Assembly: GCA_026002995.1 (NCBI GenBank) | Contig: BPGK01000001.1 | Location: 2,108,001-2,172,000 of the forward strand | Source of the DNA: Gaiellaceae bacterium | GTDB lineage: Bacteria; Actinomycetota; Thermoleophilia; Gaiellales; Gaiellaceae | Direction of reading: 5' to 3' | DNA length: 64,000 nt | Shown: one piece after another, positions 16,546-25,487 of the stretch | Layout: each line of letters opens with the position of its first letter | Numbering within the stretch: the stretch's first letter is position 1 | Made by a program: the position numbers and the translations under genes | Notes under the pieces: model-generated | Told to the model about the DNA's origin: nothing | The model's database searches: none | Seen by the model: the letters and a program-made list of their open reading frames with translations, nothing else

Positions 16546-18489
16546 GTGGGGACGGCGCTCATACTCGCGGGTCGCCGTGCTCTCGTCCTCTTCCGACTCG
16601 TCCGCGCAGGCGCCCCCCTCGCCCGGCGCGACGACCTCCCACGACGCGTTCGCACCGAGGCGGTCGTCGTGCTCGGACAGCGCAAGCTGCTCCAACGCCT
16701 CGGGCCCGGTCTCATGCACGCGTCCATCTTCTGGGGGTTCGTCGTCCTGCTCCCCACGATCCCCATCGCGGCTCTGTACGCCGTTGACGCCGAGCCGGGA
16801 CTGCCGCGGGCCTTCCCCCTCTTCTGGCTCGAGCGACAGGGCTGGTACGCAGCGCTCGTGGACGCCTTCTGCCTCTTTGTCCTGGCGGGAGTCGGAACAG
16901 CGTTCTGGATCCGCAAAGTACAGCGACCCCCCCGCTTCGAGGGGAGCCACCTGCGCGAGGCGGACCTCATCCTCTCCTTCATCGCCGGCATCGTCTCCAC
17001 GCTCCTCTTCTGGCGGGCAGCACAGGGAGCGCTCGGCCACGCGCCCTGGCCCGCCGAGTGGGCCCCCATCTCCGACGCTCTCTCCGGCCTGTTCGGGCGA
17101 GGAGCGGCCACGGAAGCCCTCGAGCGTGCGCTCGTGTGGACGCACCTGCTGCTCATCCTCTCCTTCCTCGTCTACCTCCCGTACTCGAAGCACCTCCACG
17201 TCGCCACGGCCGCGCTCAACGTCTTCTTCTCCCGCACCCGGGCACGGGGCCGGCTCGAGCCCCTCCGCTTCGACCTCCCCGAGGAGGAGCTGCGCTTCGG
17301 GGCCGGTACGGTGGCGGAGCTCACGTGGAAGGAGATCCTGGACACGCTCTCCTGCACCGAGTGCGGTCGCTGCCAGGATGTCTGCCCGGCCTACGCGACC
17401 GGCAAGGAGCTCTCTCCCAAGCTCCTGATCATGGGCCTGCGCGACCACGTCCGCGTGGAGGGGCCGAAGCTGCTCTCCGACCCCGCCGCCGCGACCGTCC
17501 CGCTCGTGCCGGGGGCGGTCTCGGACGAGGTGGTGTGGGACTGCGTCACCTGCGGCGCCTGCATCCACGAGTGCCCGGTCTCGATCGAGCACGTCGACCA
17601 CATCGTCGACCTGCGCCGGCACCTGGTCATGGTCGAGTCGCGCTTCCCGGCCGAGGCCGACCCCATGCTCCGCGACGTCGAGCGCGCAGGGAACCCCTGG
17701 GGCAAGCCCCAAGCCGAGCGCGCCGCTTGGGCGGAGGGACTCGGCCTCCGCGTGCTCGAGCCCGGAGACCCGGCGCCGGAGGTGCTCTACTGGGTGGGCT
17801 GCGCGGGCTCCTTCGACGAGCGCGCACGAGTCTCTGCGCGCGCGACCGCCCGACTGTTGCTCGACGCCGGCGTCGACGTCGCCATCCTCGGCCCCCGCGA
17901 GTCCTGCACCGGCGATCCGGCTCGCCGGATGGGGAACGAGTACGTCTTCCAGGCCCTGGCCGAGCGGAACGTCGCAACGCTCGACGCCGCCGGGGTGACG
18001 AGGATCGTGGCGAGCTGCCCCCACTGCTTCAACACGCTCGCGAACGAGTACCCCGACTTCGGAGGCCGCTACGAGGTCGTCCACCACAGCGAGCTCCTGG
18101 CCGAGTTGGTGCGCACGGGCAGGCTGCGGCCGACGCGGGGCGCGACGTCGATCACCTACCACGACTCCTGCTACCTGGCTCGCCACAACGACGTCCTCGC
18201 CGCCCCGCGCGAGCTCGTCGGCGCCGTCGGGCGGCCGCTCGAGATGGCCCGCTCGGGCAAGCGCACGTTCTGCTGCGGTGCGGGCGGGGCGCACATGTGG
18301 CTGGAGGAGCGCGGGTCGGCGATCAACGAGGAGCGCGTGCGAGAGGCCGCCGCCACCGGCGCCGAGACGCTCGCCGTCGCCTGCCCCTTCTGCACGCTGA
18401 TGCTCGACGACGGCGTCAAGCAGACGGGCCGCGAGCTGCGGGTGGCCGACGTCTCGACCCTGCTCGCGGAGGCGCTCGAGCGGGCATGA
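16546..18489 (+). CDS. DgcB-like membrane Fe-S oxidoreductase (NarI-like helices, 2x[4Fe-4S], two CCG domains)
   Basis: About 650-660 residues. NarI-like region of four to five helices at the N-terminus, then two ferredoxin clusters ([12 protein letters not shown] about 270; [12 protein letters not shown] about 330) and two CCG domains typical of HdrD/GlpC ([16 protein letters not shown]). Same domain order as DgcB of Pseudomonas dimethylglycine catabolism, where it is paired with EtfAB. It should pass electrons from ETF to the quinone pool. The first conventional start in frame is GTG 16546, but that cuts the first membrane helix; the frame is open upstream to an ATA (16507) overlapping the etfA stop and a CTG (16519), so a non-standard start is possible. 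The end overlaps the next ATG. Confidence 0.85.
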   Translation: MGTALILAGRRALVLFRLVRAGAPLARRDDLPRRVRTEAVVVLGQRKLLQRLGPGLMHASIFWGFVVLLPTIPIAALYAVDAEPGLPRAFPLFWLERQGWYAALVDAFCLFVLAGVGTAFWIRKVQRPPRFEGSHLREADLILSFIAGIVSTLLFWRAAQGALGHAPWPAEWAPISDALSGLFGRGAATEALERALVWTHLLLILSFLVYLPYSKHLHVATAALNVFFSRTRARGRLEPLRFDLPEEELRFGAGTVAELTWKEILDTLSCTECGRCQDVCPAYATGKELSPKLLIMGLRDHVRVEGPKLLSDPAAATVPLVPGAVSDEVVWDCVTCGACIHECPVSIEHVDHIVDLRRHLVMVESRFPAEADPMLRDVERAGNPWGKPQAERAAWAEGLGLRVLEPGDPAPEVLYWVGCAGSFDERARVSARATARLLLDAGVDVAILGPRESCTGDPARRMGNEYVFQALAERNVATLDAAGVTRIVASCPHCFNTLANEYPDFGGRYEVVHHSELLAELVRTGRLRPTRGATSITYHDSCYLARHNDVLAAPRELVGAVGRPLEMARSGKRTFCCGAGGAHMWLEERGSAINEERVREAAATGAETLAVACPFCTLMLDDGVKQTGRELRVADVSTLLAEALERA

Positions 18490-20174
18490 CCGAGAGCCGC
18501 TACGACGTCGTCATCGTCGGGGGAGGTTCGGCGGGCTGCGTGCTCGCGAACCGCCTGAGCGCCGATCCGGAGACCCGCGTGCTCGTGCTCGAGGCCGGGC
18601 GGCGGGACTCGCTCTGGGACGTCTACATCCACATGCCCGCGGCGCTCTCCTTCCCGATCGGCAACCGCCGCTACGACTGGTGCTACGCGTCGGAGCCCGA
18701 GCCCTGCCTGCACGGCCGCCGCGTCGCCCACGCGCGCGGGAAGGTGCTCGGCGGGTCGAGCTCGATCAACGGGATGATCTTCCAGCGCGGCAACCCGCTC
18801 GACTACGAAAAGTGGGCGGCCGAGCCGGGGCTCGAGCGTTGGAGCTACGCGCACTGCCTCCCCTACTTCAAGCGCATGGAGACCTGCCTCGCCGGCGCCG
18901 ACGAGTACCGCGGCGGCGAGGGTCCGCTCGTGGTCGAGCGCGGCCCGGTGACGAACCCGCTCTTCGCGGCCTTCTTCGAGGCCGTGCAGCAGGCCGGCTA
19001 CTCGCTCACGAGCGACGTCAACGGCTACCGGCAGGAGGGATTCGCAGCCTTCGACCGCAACGTCCACCAGGGGCGCAGGCTGAGCGCGGCGCGCGCGTAC
19101 CTCCACCCCGTGCTCCAGCGCCCGAACCTCGAGGTCCGCTGCCGCGCCTTCGTCACGCGGATCCTCTTCGAGGGCGCGCGGGCGGTCGGGGTCGAGGTGG
19201 CGAGGGGCCGCCGGACGGAGCGGATCTCCGCCGGGGAGGTGATCCTCTGCGGCGGGGCGATCAACTCGCCGCAGCTCCTCCAGCTCTCGGGTATCGGCGA
19301 CCCGGAGCACCTGCGCGCAGTCGGCGTCGAGCCCGTCCACGAGCTGCGCGGCGTAGGAGAGAACCTCCAGGACCACCTGGAGGTCTACGTCCAGCACGCC
19401 TGCACGAAGCCGGTCTCGGTCGCGCCGGCGCTGAAGTGGCGCAACCGCCCCTGGGTCGGGTTCCAGTGGCTCTTCTTCCGCCGCGGCCCGGGCGCGACAA
19501 ACCACTTCGAGGCGGGCGGCTTCGTGCGCTCGAACGAGGACGTCGCCTACCCGAACCTCATGTTCCACTTCCTCCCCCTCGCCATCCGCTACGACGGCAC
19601 GCAGCCGGCGGGCGGTCACGGCTACCAGGTGCACGTCGGGCCGATGAACTCCGACGCGCGCGGCCGGGTGCGGATCACCTCTCCCGATCCGCGCGTCCAC
19701 CCCGCGCTCCGCTTCAACTACCTCTCGACCGCGCAAGACCGGCGCGAGTGGGTGGAGGCGGTCCGCTGCGCCCGCCACATCCTCGGCCAGCCCGCCTTCG
19801 CCGACTACGACGGGGGCGAGCTCTCACCCGGGCCCGGCGTCGAGACCGACGAGGAGATCCTCGACTGGGTGGCCCGCGACGCCGAGACGGCGCTCCACCC
19901 CTCCTGCACCTGCCGGATGGGTCTCGACGAGCTCGCCGTCGTCCACCCCGACACGCTGCGTGTGCACGGCCTCGAGGGCCTCCGGGTCGTGGACGCATCC
20001 GTCATGCCGTACGTGACGAACGCGAACATCTACGCGCCGGTGATGATGATCGCGGAGAAGGCCGCCGACCTGATCCTGGGGAACGAGCCGCTCGGCCCCG
20101 AGCACGTCCCCTTCTACCGGCACGAGCCGGCAGGCGAGCGCGCTACCGAGTCTCGCGCTGGAGGGCGCGAGTGA
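18486..20174 (+). CDS. GMC-family oxidoreductase, choline dehydrogenase-like (BetA type)
   Basis: 562 residues. FAD-binding [14 protein letters not shown] near residue 12, VLEAG, the GMC signature [15 protein letters not shown] (about 86-100), a second signature [18 protein letters not shown], and the active-site HPSCTCRMG plus [28 protein letters not shown]. Length and C-terminus fit choline dehydrogenase, which oxidises choline to betaine aldehyde. In the same operon as the betaine-demethylating genes that reading is attractive, but no betaine aldehyde dehydrogenase is present in the window, and GMC enzymes use many alcohols. Its last 32 nt overlap the convergent IclR gene. Confidence 0.85.
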   Translation: MTESRYDVVIVGGGSAGCVLANRLSADPETRVLVLEAGRRDSLWDVYIHMPAALSFPIGNRRYDWCYASEPEPCLHGRRVAHARGKVLGGSSSINGMIFQRGNPLDYEKWAAEPGLERWSYAHCLPYFKRMETCLAGADEYRGGEGPLVVERGPVTNPLFAAFFEAVQQAGYSLTSDVNGYRQEGFAAFDRNVHQGRRLSAARAYLHPVLQRPNLEVRCRAFVTRILFEGARAVGVEVARGRRTERISAGEVILCGGAINSPQLLQLSGIGDPEHLRAVGVEPVHELRGVGENLQDHLEVYVQHACTKPVSVAPALKWRNRPWVGFQWLFFRRGPGATNHFEAGGFVRSNEDVAYPNLMFHFLPLAIRYDGTQPAGGHGYQVHVGPMNSDARGRVRITSPDPRVHPALRFNYLSTAQDRREWVEAVRCARHILGQPAFADYDGGELSPGPGVETDEEILDWVARDAETALHPSCTCRMGLDELAVVHPDTLRVHGLEGLRVVDASVMPYVTNANIYAPVMMIAEKAADLILGNEPLGPEHVPFYRHEPAGERATESRAGGRE

Positions 20175-20898
20175 TCGACTGCGCCACGGCGGCGACCTCT
20201 GCCGCTACACGCTTCTCCTCCCCCTCGCGAGGGAAGCGGTATGTCGGACCGTGGACGTGCACCGCCGCGACCGGGTGGCCGCGCGCATCGCGCACTGGAG
20301 CGGCCACCGAGGTGATCCCCTCCGCGTACTCTTCCCGACCCCAGGCGTAGCCCGCGCGGCGCACCTCCTCGAGACGAGCACGGAGCGCGTCTGGGTCGGT
20401 CACGGTGCGGGCGGTGAGCGCGACGAGGCCGCGTGCGAGGTACGCGTCGAGCGCGCTCTCCGGCCACTCGGCGAGGAAAACGAGCCCCGACGGCACGGTG
20501 TGGAGCGGGGCCCTCGTCCCCGTCCAGTCGCGCACCTGCACCGGGTGGTCGCACTCCACCTGTTCGACGTAGAGCACCTCGTAACCATCCGGCAGCGAGA
20601 GCCCCGCGTCCTCGCCGAGTCCCTGTACGAGCGCGGCAAGCTGCGGGCGAGCGAGCGCGGCGAAGCTGCGCGCGGGGGAGGTGGGCTCTGCCAAAGCGGC
20701 GACGCGCGGGCCGATCCGCCAGCGGCGCCCGTCTGCGCGCTCGACCGCGCCGAGCTGCTCGAGCGAGGAGAGGAGGCGCGCGGTCGTGCTCTTGGGCAGC
20801 CCGAGCCGCTCGGCGAGCGCGGTCACACCCGCCGGCCGTTCGGACACCGCCTCCAGGATCCTGAAGGCCCGCTCGACCGACTGGACGCTTGCAGACAT
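20143..20898 (-). CDS. IclR-family transcriptional regulator (corrinoid operon)
   Basis: 251 residues. N-terminal winged HTH ([50 protein letters not shown], residues 5-55) and the C-terminal GAF-like effector domain with [21 protein letters not shown] and [24 protein letters not shown]. Divergent from the corrinoid methyltransferase operon with 53 nt between starts, containing inverted repeats, so it very likely controls that operon, in response to a methylated amine or its breakdown product. Whether it represses or activates is not visible. Confidence 0.9.
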   Translation of the reverse strand: MSASVQSVERAFRILEAVSERPAGVTALAERLGLPKSTTARLLSSLEQLGAVERADGRRWRIGPRVAALAEPTSPARSFAALARPQLAALVQGLGEDAGLSLPDGYEVLYVEQVECDHPVQVRDWTGTRAPLHTVPSGLVFLAEWPESALDAYLARGLVALTARTVTDPDALRARLEEVRRAGYAWGREEYAEGITSVAAPVRDARGHPVAAVHVHGPTYRFPREGEEKRVAAEVAAVAQSITRALQRETR

Positions 20899-20920
20899 CT
20901 TGGCGCTCCCCTATTATTCC

Positions 20921-20950
20921 ACTATACAGTAGAGTTCCACGATACGGAAC
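20921..20950. promoter_or_regulatory. Operator/promoter region of the corrinoid methyltransferase operon
   Basis: ACTATACAGT (20921-20930, 3-bp arms round ATAC) includes a -10-like TATACA at 20923-20928, and GTTCC-ACGATAC-GGAAC (20934-20950) is a perfect 5-bp inverted repeat ending 1 nt before the ATG at 20952. There is no Shine-Dalgarno sequence, so the transcript is probably leaderless or nearly so, and a protein on the second repeat would block initiation. Placed exactly between the IclR gene and its presumed target. Confidence 0.55.
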
Positions 20951-20951
20951 A

Positions 20952-21653
20952 ATGGCCGACGACGCACTGGATCTCTCCTCGCTCGCCGACGACGACCTCG
21001 TCGCCCAGATGCACGACGACCTCTACGACGGACTCGCCGAGGAGATCGTCGAGGGCACGGAGATCCTTCTCGAGCGCGGCTGGAGCGCCGAGAAAGTGCT
21101 GAACGACGCCCTGGTCGAGGGCATGCGCATCGTCGGCGTCGACTTCCGCGACGGGATCCTCTTCGTCCCCGAGGTGCTGCTCGCCGCGAACGCGATGAAG
21201 GCAGGCATGGAAGTGCTGCGACCGCTGCTCGCGGAGACCGGGGCGCAGCGGATCGGGAAGGTCGTCATCGGCACCGTCAAGGGAGACATCCACGACATCG
21301 GCAAGAACCTGGTCGCGATGATGCTCGAGGGCGCCGGCTTCGAGGTGGTCGACCTGGGCATCAACAACCCGGTCGAGAGCTACCTGGAGGCGATCGAGGA
21401 GCACAAGCCGGACATCCTCGGCATGTCTGCGCTCCTCACGACGACCATGCCCTACATGAAGGTGGTCATCCAGAGCCTCGTCGAGAAGGGCATCCGCGAC
21501 GACCTCATCGTCCTCGTCGGCGGAGCCCCGCTCAACGAGGAGTTCGGGAAGGCGGTCGGAGCCGATGCCTACTGCCGGGATGCGGCAGTGGCGGCCGAGA
21601 CCGCGCGGGCGCTCGTGACCGCACGCCGTGCAGCCGCTGCCACAACTCCTTGA
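20952..21653 (+). CDS. Corrinoid (B12-binding) methyltransferase protein, MtgC/MttC type
   Basis: 233 residues. Helical cap domain (residues about 10-95, B12-binding_2 type) then a Rossmann cobalamin domain with the base-off motif D112-x-H114-x-x-G117 in GDIHDIGKNL, followed by GMSALLTTTMPYMK and VLVGGAPLNEEFGKAVGADAYCRDA. It carries the methyl group between the MttB-family methyltransferase (25484) and the H4folate methyltransferase (22570). I choose the ATG at 20952 over 20889 because the added residues do not resemble the family and cross the operator. Confidence 0.92.
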   Translation: MADDALDLSSLADDDLVAQMHDDLYDGLAEEIVEGTEILLERGWSAEKVLNDALVEGMRIVGVDFRDGILFVPEVLLAANAMKAGMEVLRPLLAETGAQRIGKVVIGTVKGDIHDIGKNLVAMMLEGAGFEVVDLGINNPVESYLEAIEEHKPDILGMSALLTTTMPYMKVVIQSLVEKGIRDDLIVLVGGAPLNEEFGKAVGADAYCRDAAVAAETARALVTARRAAAATTP

Positions 21654-22269
21654 GCGCGAGCACACCTTCGAGGCCGAGCGGCCCCAGGTGCTCGTGCTCG
21701 CCTGCGGCGCCATCGCCCGCGAGGTGCTCGCGCTCGTCGAGCTCAACGGCTGGAACCACGTGACCGTCCGCTGCCTGCCCGGGAAGCTCCACTCCACGCC
21801 GGCGAAGATCGCTCCCGCGGTGGACGCGAAGCTGCGCGAGCTCGCCGGACGCTACGAACGCATCTTCGTCGCGTACGCGGATTGCGGCACCGCCGGAGCG
21901 CTCGACCGGGTGCTGGCAGCGCACGGTGTCGAGCGGCTCCCGGGCGCCCACTGCTACGGGTTCTTCACAGGGCATGAGCGCTGGCTCGCGCTGCACGAGG
22001 CAGAGCCGGCGACCTTCTACCTGACGGACTTCCTCGCTCGCCACTTCGACGCCCTCGTCGTCCGGGCACTCAAGCTCGACCGCCATCCGCAGCTCAAGCC
22101 CCAGATCTTCGGGAACTACCGCCGCCTGCTCTACCTCTCCCAGACGGACGACCCCGACCTGCTGGAGCGCGCGCGGCGCGCCGCCGAGTACCTCGGGCTC
22201 GCCTTCGAGCACCGCAGGACGGGCTACGGCGACCTCCTCACCTCGCTCAGGCGCTTCGTCGATGGCTGA
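21628..22269 (+). CDS. DUF1638 family protein of the corrinoid operon
   Basis: 213 residues, GTG start overlapping the corrinoid protein gene by 26 nt. Recognisable as DUF1638 from VLVLACGAIAREVL, a central VDAKLRELAGRYERIFVAYADCGTAGALDRVL with conserved YADCG, and GAHCYGFFTG. These conserved Cys/His/Asp positions could bind a metal, but no activity is established to my knowledge. DUF1638 genes recur beside MttB-family, corrinoid and MtrH-type genes in bacteria, so a role in the corrinoid methyl-transfer or repair is inferred from context. Confidence 0.78.
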   Translation: MQPLPQLLEREHTFEAERPQVLVLACGAIAREVLALVELNGWNHVTVRCLPGKLHSTPAKIAPAVDAKLRELAGRYERIFVAYADCGTAGALDRVLAAHGVERLPGAHCYGFFTGHERWLALHEAEPATFYLTDFLARHFDALVVRALKLDRHPQLKPQIFGNYRRLLYLSQTDDPDLLERARRAAEYLGLAFEHRRTGYGDLLTSLRRFVDG

Positions 22270-22573
22270 GCTCACAGTCATCTCTTGGCGGGACATCCCC
22301 GCGCAGGTCGTCGCCCGGGCGGGCCGGAGGAGCGCGCGCGCACAGCTCCCCGCGCGCTTCCAGGAGGCGATCGACGCCGCCGCCATGAGGGCCGGGTTGA
22401 CGGGATCGGATGAGTACCTCGAGCAGTGGCGGCGAGAGTCGCGCTCCTGCGGCGACGATCTCGAGGCCGAGGTCGCCGCCGAGGTCGCCCGGCTCGGGGC
22501 CGCCTACGACAACGGCCGACTGACGGCGCTCGCCCGCGCGGGCGGGATTGCCGGCGGAGAGGAGGGGGCGTGA
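22262..22573 (+). CDS. Small PF13769-like ('virulence factor') protein of the corrinoid operon
   Basis: 103 residues, overlapping DUF1638 by 8 nt and the next gene by 4 nt. It begins ELTVISWRDIPAQVVARAGRRSARAQLPARFQEAIDAAAM and has the YLEQWRR motif, matching the small conserved family misnamed virulence factor. It is soluble, with no catalytic motif I can identify. The name should not be taken as function: here it is wedged between corrinoid methyltransferase genes and is probably an accessory protein of that system. Confidence 0.72.
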   Translation: MAELTVISWRDIPAQVVARAGRRSARAQLPARFQEAIDAAAMRAGLTGSDEYLEQWRRESRSCGDDLEAEVAAEVARLGAAYDNGRLTALARAGGIAGGEEGA

Positions 22574-23481
22574 CGGAGACGCTGCTCAGCTCGGCGACGC
22601 GCGAGGTCGTGATCGGCTTCGATCGTCCCTTCGTGGTCATCGGCGAGCGGATCAACCCGACTGGCCGCCCGCGGCTAGCGGAGGAGCTGCGCGCCGGGAA
22701 CTTCGACACCGTCGTCGCCGACGCGGTCGCCCAGGTGGAGGCCGGCGCGCACATGCTCGACGTCAACGCCGGCGTTCCCCTCGCCGACGAGCCCGCCCTG
22801 CTCGCCGAGGCGATCCGGCGCGTGCAGGCCGTCACGGACGTCCCCCTCTGCATCGACTCCTCAATCGTGGCCGCGCTCGAGGCCGGCCTCGCCGCCTACG
22901 AGGGCAAGGCGCTCGTCAACTCGGTTACCGGCGAGGAGGAGCGGCTCGAGAGCGTGCTACCCCTCGTCGCCCGCCACGGCGCCGCGGTCGTGGGGATCAC
23001 GAACGACGAGACCGGCATCTCGGAGGACCCGGACGTGCGCTTCGAGGTGGCGCGCACGATCGTCGAGCGGGCGGCCGACCACGGCATCCCGCGCGAGGAC
23101 GTCGTCATCGACCCGCTGGTGATGCCGATCGGGGCGATGGCGAGCGCGGGCAGGCAGGTCTTCCGGATCGTCCGCCGCCTGCGCGAGGAGCTGCGCGTGA
23201 ACACGACCTGCGGGGCGTCCAACATCAGCTTCGGGCTTCCCAACCGTCACGCCCTGAACGCGGCTTTCCTCCCCATGGCGATCGCGTCCGGCCTCACCTC
23301 GGCGATCACGAGCCCGCTCCATCCGGAGGTCCGAGCCGCGATCCAGGCGGCCGACGTGCTCATGGGTCACGACGCGCACTGCGCAGCCTGGATCGCAGCT
23401 CACGGCGGCGAGGGGCCGATGCAGCCGCAACGCGGGCGCCGGGGCGGCCGCGAGGGCCGCAGGAGAGCGGCGGCGCCGTGA
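22570..23481 (+). CDS. Methyltetrahydrofolate:corrinoid methyltransferase (MtrH / pterin-binding family)
   Basis: 303 residues, GTG start overlapping the previous stop. TIM-barrel pterin-binding enzyme: GERINPTGR (25-33), DVNAG (64-68), CIDSS, ALVNSVTGEEER, GITNDETGI, and TTCGASNISFGLPNR. It moves the methyl group from the corrinoid protein to tetrahydrofolate. The last 20 or so residues are an Arg/Gly-rich tail (RGRRGGREGRRRAAAP) not typical of the family. Co-transcribed with the corrinoid protein and activase, it completes the demethylation route to methyl-H4folate. Confidence 0.92.
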   Translation: MTETLLSSATREVVIGFDRPFVVIGERINPTGRPRLAEELRAGNFDTVVADAVAQVEAGAHMLDVNAGVPLADEPALLAEAIRRVQAVTDVPLCIDSSIVAALEAGLAAYEGKALVNSVTGEEERLESVLPLVARHGAAVVGITNDETGISEDPDVRFEVARTIVERAADHGIPREDVVIDPLVMPIGAMASAGRQVFRIVRRLREELRVNTTCGASNISFGLPNRHALNAAFLPMAIASGLTSAITSPLHPEVRAAIQAADVLMGHDAHCAAWIAAHGGEGPMQPQRGRRGGREGRRRAAAP

Positions 23482-25487
23482 GCCTCGCCGAAGCGCTCGT
23501 CGTCTTCACGCCCTCCGGCAGGCGGGCGCGGTTCCCGCACGGGACGACCGTCCTCGACGCGGCTCGCTCGCTCGGGGTCGACCTGGACGCGGTCTGCGGG
23601 GGGCGGGGCATCTGCGGTCGCTGCCAGATCGAGGTAAGCGAGGGCGAGCATGCGAAGCACGGCATCACCGCTACCGCCTCCCACCTCTCTCCCATCGGGG
23701 AGGTGGAGCGGCGCTACGCAGCCGAGCGCGGGCTCGCCGACGGCCGGCGGCTCGGGTGCGCGGCGCGGATCGCTGGCGACCTCGTCGTGGACGTTCCTCC
23801 GGAGAGCCAGGTCTACCGTCAGGTCGTCCGCAAGGAGGCCGAGGAGCGCGCGATCGTGCTCGACCCCGTCGTCCGGCTCTACTACGTGGAGGTCGAGCAG
23901 CCCACGCTCGAGAGCCCGGCCGCCGACGCCCGCCGCCTGCGCGAGGCGCTCGCCCGCGAGTGGGGCCTCGAGGGTCTCGAGCTCGACCTGCACGTGCTCG
24001 CCGGGCTCCAAGCCGCCCTCCGCACCGGCGGCTTCGGAGTCACCGTCGCGGTTCACGACGGGACCTCGGTCAGCGCGATCTGGCCGGGGCTCCACGAGCG
24101 CGTCTTCGGGATCGCCTTCGACGTCGGCTCGACGACCGTCGCCGGCCACCTCTGCGACCTGACGAGCGGCGAGGTGCTCGCCTCGGCCGGGGAGATGAAC
24201 CCGCAGATCCGCTTCGGCGAGGACCTGATGAGCCGCGTCTCCTACGTGATGCTTAACCCGGGCGCGCAGACCGAACTGACGCGCCTCGTCCGCGGCTGCC
24301 TGGCCAAGCTGACCGCGCAGCTCGCCGCCGCGGCCGCGGTCGCGCGCGAGGACGTGCTGGAGGCGACGGTGGTCGGGAACCCGATCATGCACCACCTCCT
24401 GCTCGGGCTCGACCCGACAGAGCTGGGCTCGGCGCCGTTCGCGCTGACGGTCGACGAGGGGCTGCGGCTGTCCGCCGCCGCGCTCGGCCTGCCCGTGCAC
24501 CCGGGCGCCCGCGCCTACGTCCTGCCCTGCATCGCCGGGCACGTCGGAGCCGACACGGCCGGGATGATCCTCGCCGAGGCGCCGCACCTCGCCGACGAGG
24601 TGACGCTCCTCGTCGACGTGGGCACGAACGCCGAGATCGTGCTCGGCAACCGCGAGCGCCTGCTCGCGGCGTCCAGCCCGACCGGCCCCGCCTTCGAGGG
24701 CGCCCAGATCACGTACGGGCAGCGGGCGGCGCCGGGCGCGATCGAGCGCGTGCGCATCGACCCCGAGACGCTCGAGCCGCGGATCCGGGTGGTCGGCTGC
24801 GAGGCCTGGTCGGACGAGCCCGGGTTCGCCGAGGCGCGGGTGACGGGGATCTGCGGCTCAGGCATCATCGAGGCGCTCGCGGAGCTGCACCTCGCCGGGG
24901 TGCTCGGAAGCGACGGGACGATCGACGGACGGCTCGCGGAGCGGACGGCGCGCGTCGTCCCGGAGGGCCGCACGTACGCGTACGTCCTCCACGCCGCCGA
25001 GCCCCGCATCCTGATCACGCAGGACGACGTGCGGCAGATCCAGCTCGCAAAGGCCGCGCTGCACGCGGGCTGCCGGCTGCTCCTCGACCGCTACGGGCTC
25101 GAGCGCGTCGAGCGCATCCGGCTCGCGGGCGCCTTCGGGAGCCAGATCGACCCGGTCCACGCGCTCGTCCTCGGGCTCGTTCCCGACTGCGAGCCCGAGC
25201 GCGTCACCGCAGCCGGCAACGCCGCCGGCACTGGGGCGCGCATCGCCCTCCTCAACGGCGCCGCCCGACGGGAGATCGAGGAGGTCGTCCGCACGGTGGA
25301 GAAGGTGGAGACGGCGGTCGAGCCGCGCTTCCAGGAGCACTTCGTCGACGCGCTCGCGATCCCGCATGCGCGCGACCCCTACGAGCGGCTGTCGCAGACG
25401 GTGGCGCTTCCGGCCCGGAGGGCCGGCGGGCAGCGCCGGGAGCGGGCCCGGCGGGCCGGCGCGGCCGCGGGAAGGAGGCGGTCATGA
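23478..25487 (+). CDS. RamA-like corrinoid activation protein (2Fe-2S / ASKHA, DUF4445)
   Basis: 669 residues, GTG start overlapping the previous gene by 4 nt. N-terminal [2Fe-2S] ferredoxin domain with C40, C46, C49 and C94 (CGGRGICGRC, GCAAR), a middle domain, then an actin-like ASKHA ATPase fold with AFDVGSTTVAGHL, VGTNAEIVLGN and GICGSGIIEA, typical of reductive activators of Co(II) corrinoids. It would rescue the cobalamin when the super-reduced Co(I) is oxidised, essential if the cell lives with oxygen. A basic tail (about 645-669, many Arg and Gly) extends past the normal end. Confidence 0.9.
   Translation: MSLAEALVVFTPSGRRARFPHGTTVLDAARSLGVDLDAVCGGRGICGRCQIEVSEGEHAKHGITATASHLSPIGEVERRYAAERGLADGRRLGCAARIAGDLVVDVPPESQVYRQVVRKEAEERAIVLDPVVRLYYVEVEQPTLESPAADARRLREALAREWGLEGLELDLHVLAGLQAALRTGGFGVTVAVHDGTSVSAIWPGLHERVFGIAFDVGSTTVAGHLCDLTSGEVLASAGEMNPQIRFGEDLMSRVSYVMLNPGAQTELTRLVRGCLAKLTAQLAAAAAVAREDVLEATVVGNPIMHHLLLGLDPTELGSAPFALTVDEGLRLSAAALGLPVHPGARAYVLPCIAGHVGADTAGMILAEAPHLADEVTLLVDVGTNAEIVLGNRERLLAASSPTGPAFEGAQITYGQRAAPGAIERVRIDPETLEPRIRVVGCEAWSDEPGFAEARVTGICGSGIIEALAELHLAGVLGSDGTIDGRLAERTARVVPEGRTYAYVLHAAEPRILITQDDVRQIQLAKAALHAGCRLLLDRYGLERVERIRLAGAFGSQIDPVHALVLGLVPDCEPERVTAAGNAAGTGARIALLNGAARREIEEVVRTVEKVETAVEPRFQEHFVDALAIPHARDPYERLSQTVALPARRAGGQRRERARRAGAAAGRRRS

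Noticed and set aside
20889-20951. Upstream ATG of the corrinoid protein
   Set aside because: The extra residues overlap the operator and the IclR start and do not resemble the family.
22262-22573. A real virulence factor
   Set aside because: The family label is historical; the operon context points to corrinoid methyl transfer.
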